A DNA stretch of 64,000 nt, from assembly GCA_016841245.1 (NCBI GenBank), contig JAENZN010000006.1, positions 62,001-126,000 of the forward strand, written 5' to 3'. Shown piece after piece: positions 7,293 through 16,597 of the stretch (positions within the stretch are counted from its first letter, which is position 1; every line of letters starts with the position of its first letter). A program made the translations under genes and the position numbers. This DNA comes from Syntrophomonas sp. (GTDB taxonomy: Bacteria > Bacillota > Syntrophomonadia > Syntrophomonadales > Syntrophomonadaceae). The notes below the pieces were generated by a model, which saw nothing but the letters and a program-made list of their open reading frames with translations, was not told the origin of the DNA and did no database searches.

Positions 7293-9929
7293 ATGGAGTC
7301 CGTTTTAATTGCCAATGATGTTTACTGGGTGGGAGTGCGCGATCCGCAACTACGAATATTTGATATGGTTATGACTACTGATGTTGGTACCAGCTACAAT
7401 GCTTATCTGATCAAAGGCAGTGATAAAACTGCTTTAATCGAAGTTTGTGAATCCAAGTTTTTCGATCAATACCTGGACAACGTTAAAAGTATTGTTGACC
7501 CGGCTGAAATTGATTATCTTATTATGAATCATACCGAACCTGATCATTCTGAAGCTGTAGGACAGTTGATCGATTTGGCCCCAAATCTTACAGTACTGGC
7601 CAGTTCTACTGCCCTTTCTTTTCTACGGGAAATCGTCAACAAAAAGTTTAAATCACAGGAAGTTAACGATGGAGATCGAGTACAATTAGGGAATAAGACT
7701 CTGCACTTTATCAATGTGCCCTTTCTCCACTGGCCGGATACCATATATACATATCTGGAAGAGGATAAAATTTTGTTTTCATGTGATTCTTTCGGGTCAC
7801 ATTACCCTGACGAACGCTTGTTCAATGATCTTATGGAAAGTGATTTTATGGTTCCTTATAAGGAATACTTTGATGCTATCATCAGCCCTTTCAAACCTTA
7901 TGTGCTGGAAGCATTGGACAAGATTAAGGAACTTCCCCTGGATATGGTGGCCCCGGGACATGGACCGATATTGCGGAAGGATATTGACCGTTATATAGAT
8001 CTTTACCGGCAATGGTCCGCACCTCCACCAGGCTCAGCCAATGACAAGCCTAAAATAGTTATGGCATATCTGAGCATTTATGGCTTTACCAAAATGCTGG
8101 CTGACAGCATTGAAGAGGGTATCAATACCATCGGTGATTTCGAAATCAAGCGTTATTCATTGATAGAGGATAAGCTGGATGATCCCGAATTGATAAGCCG
8201 GGTAGCGGAGGACCTTTTGGATGCCAGCGGTTTCCTGGTTGGCTCCAATACTGTCAACGGAGATGCACTGCCACCCATATGGAAGTTATTAAATTCGTTG
8301 TCACCTATCAGCCATGGGGATAAAACAGCCATGGCTTTTGGTGCCTATGGATGGAGCGGAGAAGCCGTCCCCAATATTGAAAACCGTCTGCGCTCTCTGC
8401 GTATGCAGGTCATCCCGGGTGTGAAAGTAAACTTCAAACCGAGTGAAGGTAAGTTGGAGGACGCCTTTAATCTGGGCATGGACTTTGCCCGGGCTATCCT
8501 GGAGAAAAAGCAGGATAAATCTACTACCCGCTGGCGCTGCCTGGTCTGCGGTCATATCCATGTGGGTTCCCAACCACCCGATGTGTGCCCGGCCTGCGGA
8601 GTAGGGCCGGAAAACTTCGTTCAAATATCTATGGAAGATGAGTATATCAATGATACTCAGGAAAAATTCGTTATCATAGGCGGCGGCATCGCTGCTATTT
8701 CAGCTGCCCAGTCTATACGCAAACGCAACCGAACAGCGGAAATAATGGTACTCAGTGAGGAGGAACACTTACCCTATTACCGTCCGGCTCTGTCTGACCT
8801 TTTAAGTGAGGATATTCCCGATAAACGACTGTATCTCTATGAACAGTCCTGGTATGAGGAAAACAGCTTTGATATCAGGACCGGGACCCGAGCAGAAAAG
8901 ATCGATACGGAAGGGCATACTGTAATCACTGAACAGGGGGAAGCTATTCCCTACCACAAACTGATTGTAGCAACTGGCGCCCGCAGTAATATAATTCCTT
9001 TCACGGGAGTGGAAAAAGAAGGGGTATTTGCCCTGCGCAGCCTGCAGGACGCCCTGCGCCTAAAAGAAGCTATTAAAAGAGCCGGCAAAGCGGTTGTTAT
9101 CGGCGGAGGCGTGTTGGGCCTGGAAGCAGTGTGGGAAATGGTATCCAGCGGATTGGAAGTATCGGTTATTGAGACTAATTCGCGTATCATGCCCCGTCAG
9201 CTGGATGAACCTGCTTCCCTGCGCCTGCAGCAGATGATGACTGATAAAGGTGTGAAATTATACCTGGGAGCAGGTATTGAAGAATTAGCAGGCGAGGATA
9301 AAGTGCAGGGAGTACGGCTCAAGGATGGGCAGGTACTGGAAGCTGATTTGGTATTGTTATCCACCGGGGTCAAGCCCAATATTGAATTGGCCCAGGAAGC
9401 CGGCCTGGAAATAGACCGTGGTGTAGTAGTAGACAGCAGTATGCGCACCAGCATATCTAATATATATGCGGCCGGGGATGGTGCCCAGCATGGAGAGAGG
9501 CTGGTGGGATTGTGGCCGGTATCCCTGGAAATGGGCCGGGTGGCTGGAGCAGCTGCAGCCGGGGACTGGGTAGAATATAAGGCGCCGCTCTTATCTACCA
9601 TGTTAATGGCTTTTGACATGGAAATATTCTCGATCGGCGAAGTGAATCTTGACCCGGAGAGCTGCCGGATAGTGGAAGTAAACGATCCCGCGGAGAATTT
9701 CTTCAAGCGCAGCTATTTTCAGGACGGAGTCCTGGTAGGAGAAATAGTTATCGCTCCCCGGGTGGATACCAGCCAGTCTATGCAAAACCTGGGCCGAGAC
9801 AGCCAGGGTAAGAAACATTACCAGCGCTGGAAATGCAGGGTTTGCGGCTATATACATGAAGGACCTGAACCTCCTGAGGAGTGTCCTGTATGCGGCGCTC
9901 CCAGGGACATGTTCGATCCCCTTGATTAA
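7293..9929 (+). CDS. Multidomain flavodiiron protein with two rubredoxins and an NAD(P)H:rubredoxin oxidoreductase
   Basis: This 878-residue fusion probably reduces O2 (or NO) to water with NAD(P)H as donor, so no separate electron carriers are needed. The order is a metallo-beta-lactamase-like diiron domain (about 1-250) with candidate ligands H80, E82, D84, H146, D165 and H223; a flavodoxin domain (about 252-400); rubredoxin 1 (C416, C419, C432, C435); an FAD/NAD(P) oxidoreductase (about 457-830, starting with GGGIAAIS); and rubredoxin 2 at the C-terminus (C848, C851, C864, C867). GAGGAGG precedes the ATG. Flavodiiron fusions with rubredoxin and reductase modules are known from Clostridia, and as I recall the two-rubredoxin type has been described from Syntrophomonas wolfei. 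Confidence 0.96.
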   Translation: MESVLIANDVYWVGVRDPQLRIFDMVMTTDVGTSYNAYLIKGSDKTALIEVCESKFFDQYLDNVKSIVDPAEIDYLIMNHTEPDHSEAVGQLIDLAPNLTVLASSTALSFLREIVNKKFKSQEVNDGDRVQLGNKTLHFINVPFLHWPDTIYTYLEEDKILFSCDSFGSHYPDERLFNDLMESDFMVPYKEYFDAIISPFKPYVLEALDKIKELPLDMVAPGHGPILRKDIDRYIDLYRQWSAPPPGSANDKPKIVMAYLSIYGFTKMLADSIEEGINTIGDFEIKRYSLIEDKLDDPELISRVAEDLLDASGFLVGSNTVNGDALPPIWKLLNSLSPISHGDKTAMAFGAYGWSGEAVPNIENRLRSLRMQVIPGVKVNFKPSEGKLEDAFNLGMDFARAILEKKQDKSTTRWRCLVCGHIHVGSQPPDVCPACGVGPENFVQISMEDEYINDTQEKFVIIGGGIAAISAAQSIRKRNRTAEIMVLSEEEHLPYYRPALSDLLSEDIPDKRLYLYEQSWYEENSFDIRTGTRAEKIDTEGHTVITEQGEAIPYHKLIVATGARSNIIPFTGVEKEGVFALRSLQDALRLKEAIKRAGKAVVIGGGVLGLEAVWEMVSSGLEVSVIETNSRIMPRQLDEPASLRLQQMMTDKGVKLYLGAGIEELAGEDKVQGVRLKDGQVLEADLVLLSTGVKPNIELAQEAGLEIDRGVVVDSSMRTSISNIYAAGDGAQHGERLVGLWPVSLEMGRVAGAAAAGDWVEYKAPLLSTMLMAFDMEIFSIGEVNLDPESCRIVEVNDPAENFFKRSYFQDGVLVGEIVIAPRVDTSQSMQNLGRDSQGKKHYQRWKCRVCGYIHEGPEPPEECPVCGAPRDMFDPLD

Positions 9930-9967
9930 TCTTAACCAAATATTTATGACTGTCATATTCAGCATAA

Positions 9968-10001
9968 AGCAGCCGGGGCCTGAGCCCTGGCTGCTCTTTC
10001 T
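9968..10001 (+). terminator. Intrinsic terminator after the flavodiiron fusion
   Basis: AGCAGCCGGGG and CCCTGGCTGCT form a GC-rich stem with a short loop, followed by CTTTCT. It lies 39 bases after the stop codon. Confidence 0.75.
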
Positions 10002-10260
10002 ATGTTTGGCGTTCAAGAGCCTATGGTATACGTTCTTATATCATAAATTGAAATTACTCTGATGAACGCTGGTTATTCATGGTCTGTAAATGGCGATGGT
10101 AATAATATCAGAATTTTTTATCCTTTTTGAATCATCAGCAGACATTCTTTATATTTTAGCCTGCTTATTACTGCTGACCGGTCATATTATAGAAGCGCAC
10201 AGCACAGGATCTGCTCCTGTACTTGATTACTTTCTGTTGGATTTGAAAAAGAAAATACAA

Positions 10261-10420
10261 GATCTTGAGCTGAAATCTGCCGGGCGGATTTCTGATAAAA
10301 TTTTTCAAATGGGGTGCCCTTGAAACACATATAGAGGATATTCGCCTCCCGGGAACACATTTGCACCAAGTGGTGGGAAAAATTCGGCAGTGAAAAAGCG
10401 ATGTCAAAAAATAAAGATAC
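10261..10420 (+). ncRNA. Candidate structured RNA, copy 1 of a two-copy element
   Basis: This stretch aligns with 12432-12590 over its whole length although pairwise identity is modest. Shared parts in order are GATC..AGCT; a stem AAATCTGC/GCGGATTT (AAGTCCGC/GCAGATTT in copy 2, with base changes that keep pairing through G-U); a second stem GGTGC/GCACC enclosing the near-identical core AACACATATAGAGGATAT; a small CACC/GGTG hairpin; and an A-rich tail. Sequence conserved in the loop and drift in the stems indicates a folded RNA rather than a gene. It lies about 190 bases upstream of the ECF sigma gene. I do not recognise the family. Confidence 0.5.
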
Positions 10421-10606
10421 TTATTCAGATTGTGCCTGCCGGTTTATATGTATGGAGACAGGTGAAATATGGGGGGCCTTTCTTTAAACCATGCAGTCTC
10501 CCCAAAAATGCAACAGGATTTTGTATACTTTTCCAGTATTAAAACGTTATATAAGCAGGTGTGAAGAATGCATTCGGTTCCATCAATCATATTGTGAGGG
10601 GTGAAG

Positions 10607-11116
10607 ATGGGTAATGAATTAGAAAAGCTGTTTGCAGATAAAATGGCTGTCATTTACAAGTATCTTATCAAGATAGGCTGCAGCCGCGCTGATGCTGAAG
10701 ATATTGTCCAGGATACTTTTTTAAAAGCTGTTATTTACCTGGATGCTATTGATTCAAGTAAAATAGATTCCTGGCTTTTTAAAGTAGCGCTGAATCATTA
10801 CTACGACTTATGCCGGAAAAACAAGAGGCATCCGCTGGTTTCAGTGGAAATTGAAAGTGTTTTCAATGATATACTGGCTGAGGACTATCTGCCGGAAAAA
10901 TATTGTTTGGATAATGAGAAACGGAAACAGGTATCCAGGGTGCTGGAGGAGTTAAAACCGACATACAGGAACCTGCTGGTTTTAAAGTATGCAGTAGGAC
11001 TTTCTTATCGTGAAATTACAAATATTGTGGACGTTAATGAACAGACCGTTAGAACCTACCTTTACCGGGCCAGACAAAAATTCAGGGATATTTGGAGGGG
11101 GTTTAATTATGAATGA
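10607..11116 (+). CDS. ECF-type RNA polymerase sigma factor
   Basis: The 169-residue protein has the two ECF modules: region 2 with DAEDIVQDTFLKA (about residues 30-42) and the promoter-melting DSWLFKVALNHYYD segment, and region 4 with LKYAVGLSYREI and VNEQTVRTYLYRARQK, the helix-turn-helix for the -35 element. The ATG at 10607 is chosen because GAGGGG lies just upstream. The next gene overlaps it by 8 bases and encodes a membrane protein of the sigma-regulator type, so the pair should be a transmembrane signalling unit. The signal is unknown. One copy of an unrecognised non-coding element lies upstream. Confidence 0.93.
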   Translation: MGNELEKLFADKMAVIYKYLIKIGCSRADAEDIVQDTFLKAVIYLDAIDSSKIDSWLFKVALNHYYDLCRKNKRHPLVSVEIESVFNDILAEDYLPEKYCLDNEKRKQVSRVLEELKPTYRNLLVLKYAVGLSYREITNIVDVNEQTVRTYLYRARQKFRDIWRGFNYE

Positions 11117-12182
11117 TGAAGAAAAATTGGAAGAGACTTTTGATTTCAACAGTGGTGAAACCAAAAAGATATTGCGAAAAGCCAGGTTATTTACTCTAAT
11201 TAGAAGCGCTGCTGTCAGTTTGCTGGTTTTTATACTGTTAAGCGCAATAATCTTGATTGCTAACATGTTGTGGTTAGACTATATTGCCGAAAATAAATTA
11301 ATAGATGAACGGCTCCTTGACCTGGTAGCCAGGCCGAACACATATACTACTCACGCCCAAAACAATAACGGTTTTCTGGCAGGAGAGGCAGAGTTTGTTA
11401 CTTATCGGATTGTAGGCGACAGACCGATCTATAACGGCACTTATAGAATCGGTTACAGTATTCTTCCATTTATTCAGGGCTTTCACGGTACCAGCAGAGT
11501 TCAATTAATCGAAATTATGAAAAATGAATTCTATGCTAATGAGGGTGAATTTAGTTTTTATGACTATAATTACTATAATAAAGTCGGTAATAGAGAGATG
11601 ATATTCTACCACCCCGGCATCGAATATGAGAACTACCCGAATGACATGGCCCTGCTGGAGGAAATCGCTGACGACAAGTGCCTGGAAATGGCATTTTCAT
11701 TCGATCAGGATTACAGCCTGGAAGAAGTACAGGCCATGCTTCCCGATGAAGTGAAGACCGTCTGGTACTGGGTAGATACCTACAGTGAGAAAAACCTGGA
11801 TAGTATGAGAGGTCATTATGCAGACTTCATCGGCGCAGACGGGGAACCCACTGGTGAAAAAAAATACGTGGAACCCAGGCTTTTGCCTGCCAATCAGGTT
11901 TATGGGATGAAGGCAGTTGATTCCAGCGGAGACAAAAAGGATGATCCCCGGAGCCAATTTATTGGTGGTATAAAATTAGGCTTTAATAAAGAAACAGGTC
12001 GTTACCATAAACTTTTTCAAGACCTGTTTGAGGTTTTGAGTAATGAGAATAATGAAATTACTGAGGATAACATTAAAATTATAGGTGCGGTGGTTACAGG
12101 TGATGCAACTTCCATGAAACTGCTTAGAGACCATGATTTTATCCGGACCTCAGCTTTGGGAATAGTAACAGATAAGTATTAA
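11109..12182 (+). CDS. Membrane-bound sigma factor regulator (Sigma_reg_N/Sigma_reg_C type)
   Basis: The 357-residue protein has a cytoplasmic N-terminus of about 35 residues, one strong membrane helix (SAAVSLLVFILLSAIILIAN, about 37-56) and a large outer domain. The outer part resembles the Sigma_reg_C family (the patterns RLLPANQVYGMKAVD and FIGGIKLGF, and the C-terminal TGDATSMKLL). Such proteins hold their partner ECF factor at the membrane. The ATG at 11109 follows GGAGGGGG and overlaps the sigma gene, implying coupled translation. No protease site can be identified. It ends 13 bases before a terminator. Confidence 0.85.
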   Translation: MNDEEKLEETFDFNSGETKKILRKARLFTLIRSAAVSLLVFILLSAIILIANMLWLDYIAENKLIDERLLDLVARPNTYTTHAQNNNGFLAGEAEFVTYRIVGDRPIYNGTYRIGYSILPFIQGFHGTSRVQLIEIMKNEFYANEGEFSFYDYNYYNKVGNREMIFYHPGIEYENYPNDMALLEEIADDKCLEMAFSFDQDYSLEEVQAMLPDEVKTVWYWVDTYSEKNLDSMRGHYADFIGADGEPTGEKKYVEPRLLPANQVYGMKAVDSSGDKKDDPRSQFIGGIKLGFNKETGRYHKLFQDLFEVLSNENNEITEDNIKIIGAVVTGDATSMKLLRDHDFIRTSALGIVTDKY

Positions 12183-12195
12183 TTGAGCACAATTA

Positions 12196-12228
12196 AAGGA
12201 TGCCCTGTTTTATTGGGCATCCTTTTTT
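12196..12228 (+). terminator. Intrinsic terminator after the sigma/regulator pair
   Basis: AAGGATGCCC and GGGCATCCTT form a 10-base stem with a 9-base loop, followed by TTTTTT. Confidence 0.9.
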
Positions 12229-12431
12229 AATTATATAGATATCTCGCTTGTTTACTCAAGCAGGTTCGAGAATTATGTCAGAGGCATCTTCCCCCCTGAT
12301 TAATACCCCATCATAAACCAAGTAATCTTTTTATTCCCGACTTGACTACAGGGACTATCCCGGCGGTTTGATGTTTGCTTAGTACATGAAATCACAAGTC
12401 AGAAGATATTATACCTCTATAACAATATCCT

Positions 12432-12590
12432 GATCCCCAGCTCTTCATTTGAAGTCCGCGCCGCAGATTTTGAAATATCTCCAAAGGTGTGTCCCGAGAA
12501 CACATATAGGGGATATGTTTCTTCCAGACACACGTTTTGACCTGCTGGTGAAAAAAACTTATCACCAAAAAATGAAGTAAAAAATAAATG
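12432..12590 (+). ncRNA. Candidate structured RNA, copy 2 of a two-copy element
   Basis: This is the second copy of the element at 10261-10420. Stem 1 is AAGTCCGC/GCAGATTT; stem 2 is GTGTGTC/GACACAC around the core AACACATATAGGGGATAT; a GGTGA/TCACC hairpin follows, then A-rich sequence. The order, orientation and core match copy 1 while stem sequences differ. It lies about 150 bases upstream of bofC and well after the preceding terminator, so it could be a leader or a separate small RNA. I cannot name a family. The 200 bases between the terminator and this copy hold nothing I can identify. Confidence 0.5.
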
Positions 12591-12743
12591 GTATCTATTG
12601 ACATGCAAATGCGCCTTCGGAATTTTTACCAATGAGAGTATAGATAGTGTGAGGGAACATACGGGAGGTCAAGAGGAGTAATATCCCCCACTGCGGGTAT
12701 ATATTGAAAAAATATGGCAATAATTCCGGCAAGAGGTGATATT

Positions 12744-13319
12744 ATGAAAAAGTACGGTCTGGCAGGAATTGCATTGGGCAGTTTATTAATAAGTTTTGGT
12801 CTGGGCTATATGCTGGCCAGTTTTGAACCAGTAAATAAGCCGGCTGTACCGGGACAAAACAAACCTGTGCTAGGAGTTGAGCAGGAAAAGAACATTGTTG
12901 AGGAAGACACCGAGATAATTTTTGAACAGGAATACCTGCGCTGCCATCACCTGGTAATATCCAGCTTTCCCAATCAGGATAAATTGCGGGGGAAAAGCTT
13001 AAATGAATTGAAGCAGGAATATAGCGCTGAAAAGGGTTATACTCTGACCATGGCTAATAATACCTTGACTATCCGCCAGGAGATAGAGGACTGGTGCCCG
13101 GCTGAAAAAGAAAAATGCCGGCTTAAGGAATACCAGGGGAGACTGGCAGTATATAAAGGACCTGATCTGAGCAGTGATACTTTGCTGCGGGTTACGGAGA
13201 TCAAAATTGAAATGCTGCCGTCCGGGATAGCCGATGATATTAAACAGGGCAACTATGAATTTGACAATGAAGCGGCACTCAATGATGCTCTGGAAAATCT
13301 GGATGAATACATTCAGTAG
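12744..13319 (+). CDS. bofC: BofC-like forespore regulatory protein
   Basis: BofC is an exported forespore protein that restrains SpoIVB, the protease that activates the SigK checkpoint. The 191-residue product begins with a signal-like segment (KKYGLAGIALGSLLISFGLGYM) and has the BofC arrangement: a CHH-containing strand near residue 70, a two-cysteine turn (DWCPAEKEKC) followed by GRLAVYKGP, and a C-terminal domain with LPSGIADDIKQGNYEFDNEAALNDAL-like spacing. AGAGGTGAT lies before the ATG at 12744. The gene precedes ruvC. The domain similarity is moderate, so the family call is good but not certain. Confidence 0.8.
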   Translation: MKKYGLAGIALGSLLISFGLGYMLASFEPVNKPAVPGQNKPVLGVEQEKNIVEEDTEIIFEQEYLRCHHLVISSFPNQDKLRGKSLNELKQEYSAEKGYTLTMANNTLTIRQEIEDWCPAEKEKCRLKEYQGRLAVYKGPDLSSDTLLRVTEIKIEMLPSGIADDIKQGNYEFDNEAALNDALENLDEYIQ

Positions 13320-13382
13320 CCGCTTGTAGATTAGAGTCAGGCTTTTATAATCTTATAACTTTGCCTATCGTCTATTTTCATT

Positions 13383-13433
13383 AGCGCCAGGTTTGAGTTA
13401 AAGAACTATAAGAGCCTGGTTTCGCTTTTTCTG
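13383..13433 (+). terminator. Probable terminator between bofC and ruvC
   Basis: AGCGCCAGGTTT pairs with AGCCTGGTTTCGCT around an 18-base loop with some bulges, followed by TTTTTCTG. Confidence 0.5.
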
Positions 13434-13562
13434 TAATTCTTTGAACGTATGTTTGGTATAATGTTAACTAAGGTTTTTCGGTCTGGATAATAATAATAGT
13501 TTTTTTACTAATTACGATATTAGATATAGGGTCGGGCTAAATATAGAAAAGGCGGATTTTGG

Positions 13563-14054
13563 ATGATAGTTCTGGGAATAGATCCAGGTACGGCTACTAC
13601 CGGCTATGGGGTAGTTGAATACCTGGCGGGTAAAGAAAAGCTGATTAAATATGGTACTATAACTACTCCGGCGGCTATGGACATGGCGGATAGACTGGTT
13701 GCTATTAACCAGCAGCTGTCTGATTTGATCCGGGAAGTGAAACCGGATGCAGCAGCTGTAGAACAGCTTTTCTTCCATAAAAATACCAAAACAGTTATCA
13801 CCGTTGCCCAGGGACGTGGGGTAGCACTGATGACTGCGGCTGGGGCAGGGATAGCGGTGAGCGAATATACCCCCTTGCAGATAAAACAGTCGGTGGTGGG
13901 ATACGGGAAAGCGGATAAGAAACAGGTACAGGTTATGGTGCGGAAGATACTAGCTATGCAGGAGCTGCCTCGTCCTGACGATGCAGCAGATGCACTGGCG
14001 GTTGCCATCTGTCATATTCACTCCTGCCGTCTGGGAGCAATATATAAATCATGA
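13563..14054 (+). CDS. ruvC: Holliday junction resolvase RuvC
   Basis: RuvC nicks Holliday junctions symmetrically at the end of homologous recombination. The 163-residue protein has normal length. The acidic catalytic residues are visible: the first Asp in GIDPGTATTG near the N-terminus, the Glu in AAVEQLFFHKN (about residue 67), and the two Asp of RPDDAADALAVA near the C-terminus. AAAGGCGG lies upstream of the ATG. ruvA and ruvB follow on the same strand, giving the complete resolvasome in one cluster. Confidence 0.98.
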   Translation: MIVLGIDPGTATTGYGVVEYLAGKEKLIKYGTITTPAAMDMADRLVAINQQLSDLIREVKPDAAAVEQLFFHKNTKTVITVAQGRGVALMTAAGAGIAVSEYTPLQIKQSVVGYGKADKKQVQVMVRKILAMQELPRPDDAADALAVAICHIHSCRLGAIYKS

Positions 14055-14127
14055 ACCCGGCGATTTTCAGTCTTGGTAAAATCCATCTGCGGAGCTCACA
14101 TTTCGCAGAGAAAGGTGGAGGACTTTT

Positions 14128-14724
14128 ATGATATCCTGTTTGAGAGGAGTCCTGTTTGAAATTGGAACGGAATCCATAATTATTGATGTTAATGGAGTGG
14201 GTTTTGAAGTCCTGCTTCACCAGCGTGCCCTGACCGGGCTGCCTCGTTCCGGTGACGGCTTATTCCTTTATACCCACCTGCAGGTGCTGGACAATGATTT
14301 TAAGCTGTACGGATTTTTGGATAAAGAAGAACTGAAGCTTTTCAAAAAATTGCTGGGGGTATCGGGCATGGGTGCCAAAGGGGCTATGAATGTATTAGCT
14401 TTTATGGAGCCCTTTAGTTTTTATCAGGCCATAGCCAGTTCGGATGAAAAGCTCCTGACTAAAATACCTGGCATCGGTAAAAAGAGTGCTGGCCGGCTTA
14501 TATTTGAACTGCGGGAAAAGATTGGCGAGCTTAATATTCCCGCATCTGTTGATGCTCAGGGCATATCGGTGGAAGAAGTGCTCCAGGCTCTGGAAACCCT
14601 GGGGTACGGCCGCAGTGAAGTTTATTCGCTAATTATGGAATTAAAACAAGCTGGAGATTTGGCTGACAGTGTGGAGGAAAATATAAAGAGGGTGTTGAAG
14701 ATTAAAGCCCGGCAGATGAAATAA
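14128..14724 (+). CDS. ruvA: Holliday junction branch migration protein RuvA
   Basis: RuvA is the four-way-junction binding subunit that loads the RuvB motor. The 198-residue protein shows the OB-fold N-terminal domain (GVGFEVLLHQ, LYTHLQVLDNDFKLYGF), the helix-hairpin-helix domain (GVSGMGAKGAMNVL and KIPGIGKKSAGRLIFEL) and the small C-terminal domain (VLQALETLGYGRSEV) that contacts RuvB. AGAAAGGTGGAGG lies before the ATG. It is 73 bases after ruvC and 18 bases before ruvB. Confidence 0.98.
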   Translation: MISCLRGVLFEIGTESIIIDVNGVGFEVLLHQRALTGLPRSGDGLFLYTHLQVLDNDFKLYGFLDKEELKLFKKLLGVSGMGAKGAMNVLAFMEPFSFYQAIASSDEKLLTKIPGIGKKSAGRLIFELREKIGELNIPASVDAQGISVEEVLQALETLGYGRSEVYSLIMELKQAGDLADSVEENIKRVLKIKARQMK

Positions 14725-14742
14725 GGAGATGGAGGAATAGCT

Positions 14743-15780
14743 GTGCAGGATGACCGACTGATATCAGCTCAGGTACTGGCAGAGGATGATACAGCAGAAA
14801 CCTCAGTCAGACCTAAGCGACTCGAAGACTATATAGGTCAGAATAAGGTGAAAGAAAACATTTCCATATTTATATCGGCTGCCCGGGAAAGGGGCAGCAG
14901 TTTGGATCATGTACTGCTCAGCGGGCCGCCTGGACTGGGTAAGACCACCCTGGCCACAATAATCGCCAATGAGATAGGTAAAACTATTAGAAAGACATCC
15001 GGGCCTGCCATTGAAAGGCCTGGAGACCTGGCGGCGATTTTGACTAACATGGAACCGGGTGAGGTATTGTTCATCGATGAGATACACCGGCTGAACAGAG
15101 CAGTAGAAGAAATTATGTATCCCGCTATGGAAGACTTCAATATAGACATAGTTATCGGCAAAGGACCGGCTGCCAGGACCTTGTGCCTGGACATTCCTCC
15201 CTTCACCTTGATTGGCGCTACCACCCGTCCGGGCTTGTTGAGCTCGCCTCTACGGGACCGCTTTGGTATAAATCATCGGCTGGATTTTTATGAAGAAAAT
15301 GATTTGACCGAGATATTAATGAGAGCGGCTGGAATACTGGGGTTGAAGGTTGATCCGGCCGGGGCCCGGGAAATTGCACGCCGGTCCCGGGGAACTCCCC
15401 GGGTGGCTAATCGGCTTTTAAGAAGGGTTAGCGATTATGCACTGGTCAAAGGGGATGGAAGTATAAGCTGCAGTATGGCCCGGCTGGCTCTGGAGAAACT
15501 GGAAATCGATGAATTTGGTCTGGATAACGTAGACCGGATGATACTGGACGCTGTTATCGCTAAATTTGGAGGAGGTCCGGTAGGTCTGGAAACGCTGGCG
15601 GCCGCTGTATCAGAGGAAAATGATACTATCACCGATGTTTACGAACCATACCTATTGAAACTGGGCTTTATACAAAAAACCCCCCGAGGCAGAATAGCAA
15701 CCGAACACGCCTACCGGCATCTGGGCTATACGGCTGCTGGAGGCGGGGTTAAGATATCCGGCCTCTTCGATGAACACTAA
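14743..15780 (+). CDS. ruvB: Holliday junction branch migration helicase RuvB
   Basis: RuvB is the hexameric AAA+ motor that drives branch migration with RuvA. The 345-residue protein has [11 protein letters not shown] near the start, Walker [10 protein letters not shown] (about residues 64-72), Walker B FIDEIHRL (about 109-116), the sensor GATTRPG and arginine-finger region SPLRDRFG, and the C-terminal winged helix (RTPRGRIAT-like [16 protein letters not shown]). It starts with GTG at 14743 after GGAGATGGAGG. About 200 bases of unremarkable sequence separate it from queH. Confidence 0.98.
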   Translation: MQDDRLISAQVLAEDDTAETSVRPKRLEDYIGQNKVKENISIFISAARERGSSLDHVLLSGPPGLGKTTLATIIANEIGKTIRKTSGPAIERPGDLAAILTNMEPGEVLFIDEIHRLNRAVEEIMYPAMEDFNIDIVIGKGPAARTLCLDIPPFTLIGATTRPGLLSSPLRDRFGINHRLDFYEENDLTEILMRAAGILGLKVDPAGAREIARRSRGTPRVANRLLRRVSDYALVKGDGSISCSMARLALEKLEIDEFGLDNVDRMILDAVIAKFGGGPVGLETLAAAVSEENDTITDVYEPYLLKLGFIQKTPRGRIATEHAYRHLGYTAAGGGVKISGLFDEH

Positions 15781-15986
15781 AGGTAAACCGTCCTGAGCAG
15801 TTGGAGATTGATCCATATATCCTCCATATAACTGCTGGAGGTATAAGATGTACCTGGAGGAGCCTGCTAAATAAGGATTACAGGGAGTATAATTGGGACC
15901 CGTGGGTCATGATTGGATAATGAGTAAAGCTGGCCGCCATTAGCAGGATGTTATCAAGGACTAAAGTTAAATAAGGAGCTGAACCT

Positions 15987-16556
15987 ATGTCCAGGGTTTT
16001 ACTGCATATATGCTGCGGACCATGTGCCACTTATCCAGTTCCCCAGCTTAGAGAAGAAGGTTTTGAAGTAATGGGATATTACTTTAATCCTAATATACAC
16101 CCTTATACTGAATACATGAAAAGAAAGACCGCCCTGGAGCAATATGCCGAAATATCGGATTTAAAGGTTATATATGATGAAAAATACAACCCGCTGGAAT
16201 ATTTTCAAAGTATCGCTTACCGGGAGAGTAGGCGCTGCTTTTTATGTTATCAGATTCGATTGGAACAGGCGGCACACATTGCTCGAAGAGGAAAGTTTGA
16301 TTATTTTACGACTACCTTGCTGGTAAGTAAATATCAGAAGCACCATTGGATTCAGGAAGTAGGTGAAGCGGTGGGTCAAAAATACGGGGTTCCCTTTCTC
16401 TACCGAGATTTTCGGGTGGGTTTCAAGGAAACCGGTGAACTATCCAGGGAAATGGGGCTTTATCGTCAGCAATACTGTGGCTGCCTTTACAGCGAAATGG
16501 AGCGCTATGCCCCCAGGGAGTTGGTAAAAGAAGTATTTAACAAACAAAATACCTAA
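15987..16556 (+). CDS. queH: Epoxyqueuosine reductase QueH
   Basis: QueH reduces epoxyqueuosine to queuosine in tRNA and replaces the cobalamin enzyme QueG in many anaerobes. The 189-residue protein has the family hallmarks: HICCGPC near the N-terminus, the RCFLCYQIRLEQAA segment (about residues 82-95), and a C-terminal QYCGCLYSE. These cysteines bind an iron-sulfur cluster and an additional iron in characterised members. AAGGAGCTG lies before the ATG. queA and tgt lie just downstream, so the window holds three of the queuosine genes together. Confidence 0.95.
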   Translation: MSRVLLHICCGPCATYPVPQLREEGFEVMGYYFNPNIHPYTEYMKRKTALEQYAEISDLKVIYDEKYNPLEYFQSIAYRESRRCFLCYQIRLEQAAHIARRGKFDYFTTTLLVSKYQKHHWIQEVGEAVGQKYGVPFLYRDFRVGFKETGELSREMGLYRQQYCGCLYSEMERYAPRELVKEVFNKQNT

Positions 16557-16597
16557 CCTGATTTTGTGATAAACTGGGTTGTTAAGGTGCCTGCTTG

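Noticed and set aside
10090-10323. 77-codon plus-strand frame after the flavodiiron gene
   Set aside because: It lacks a ribosome site, its 3' half lies inside the repeated non-coding element, and its composition is not protein-like.
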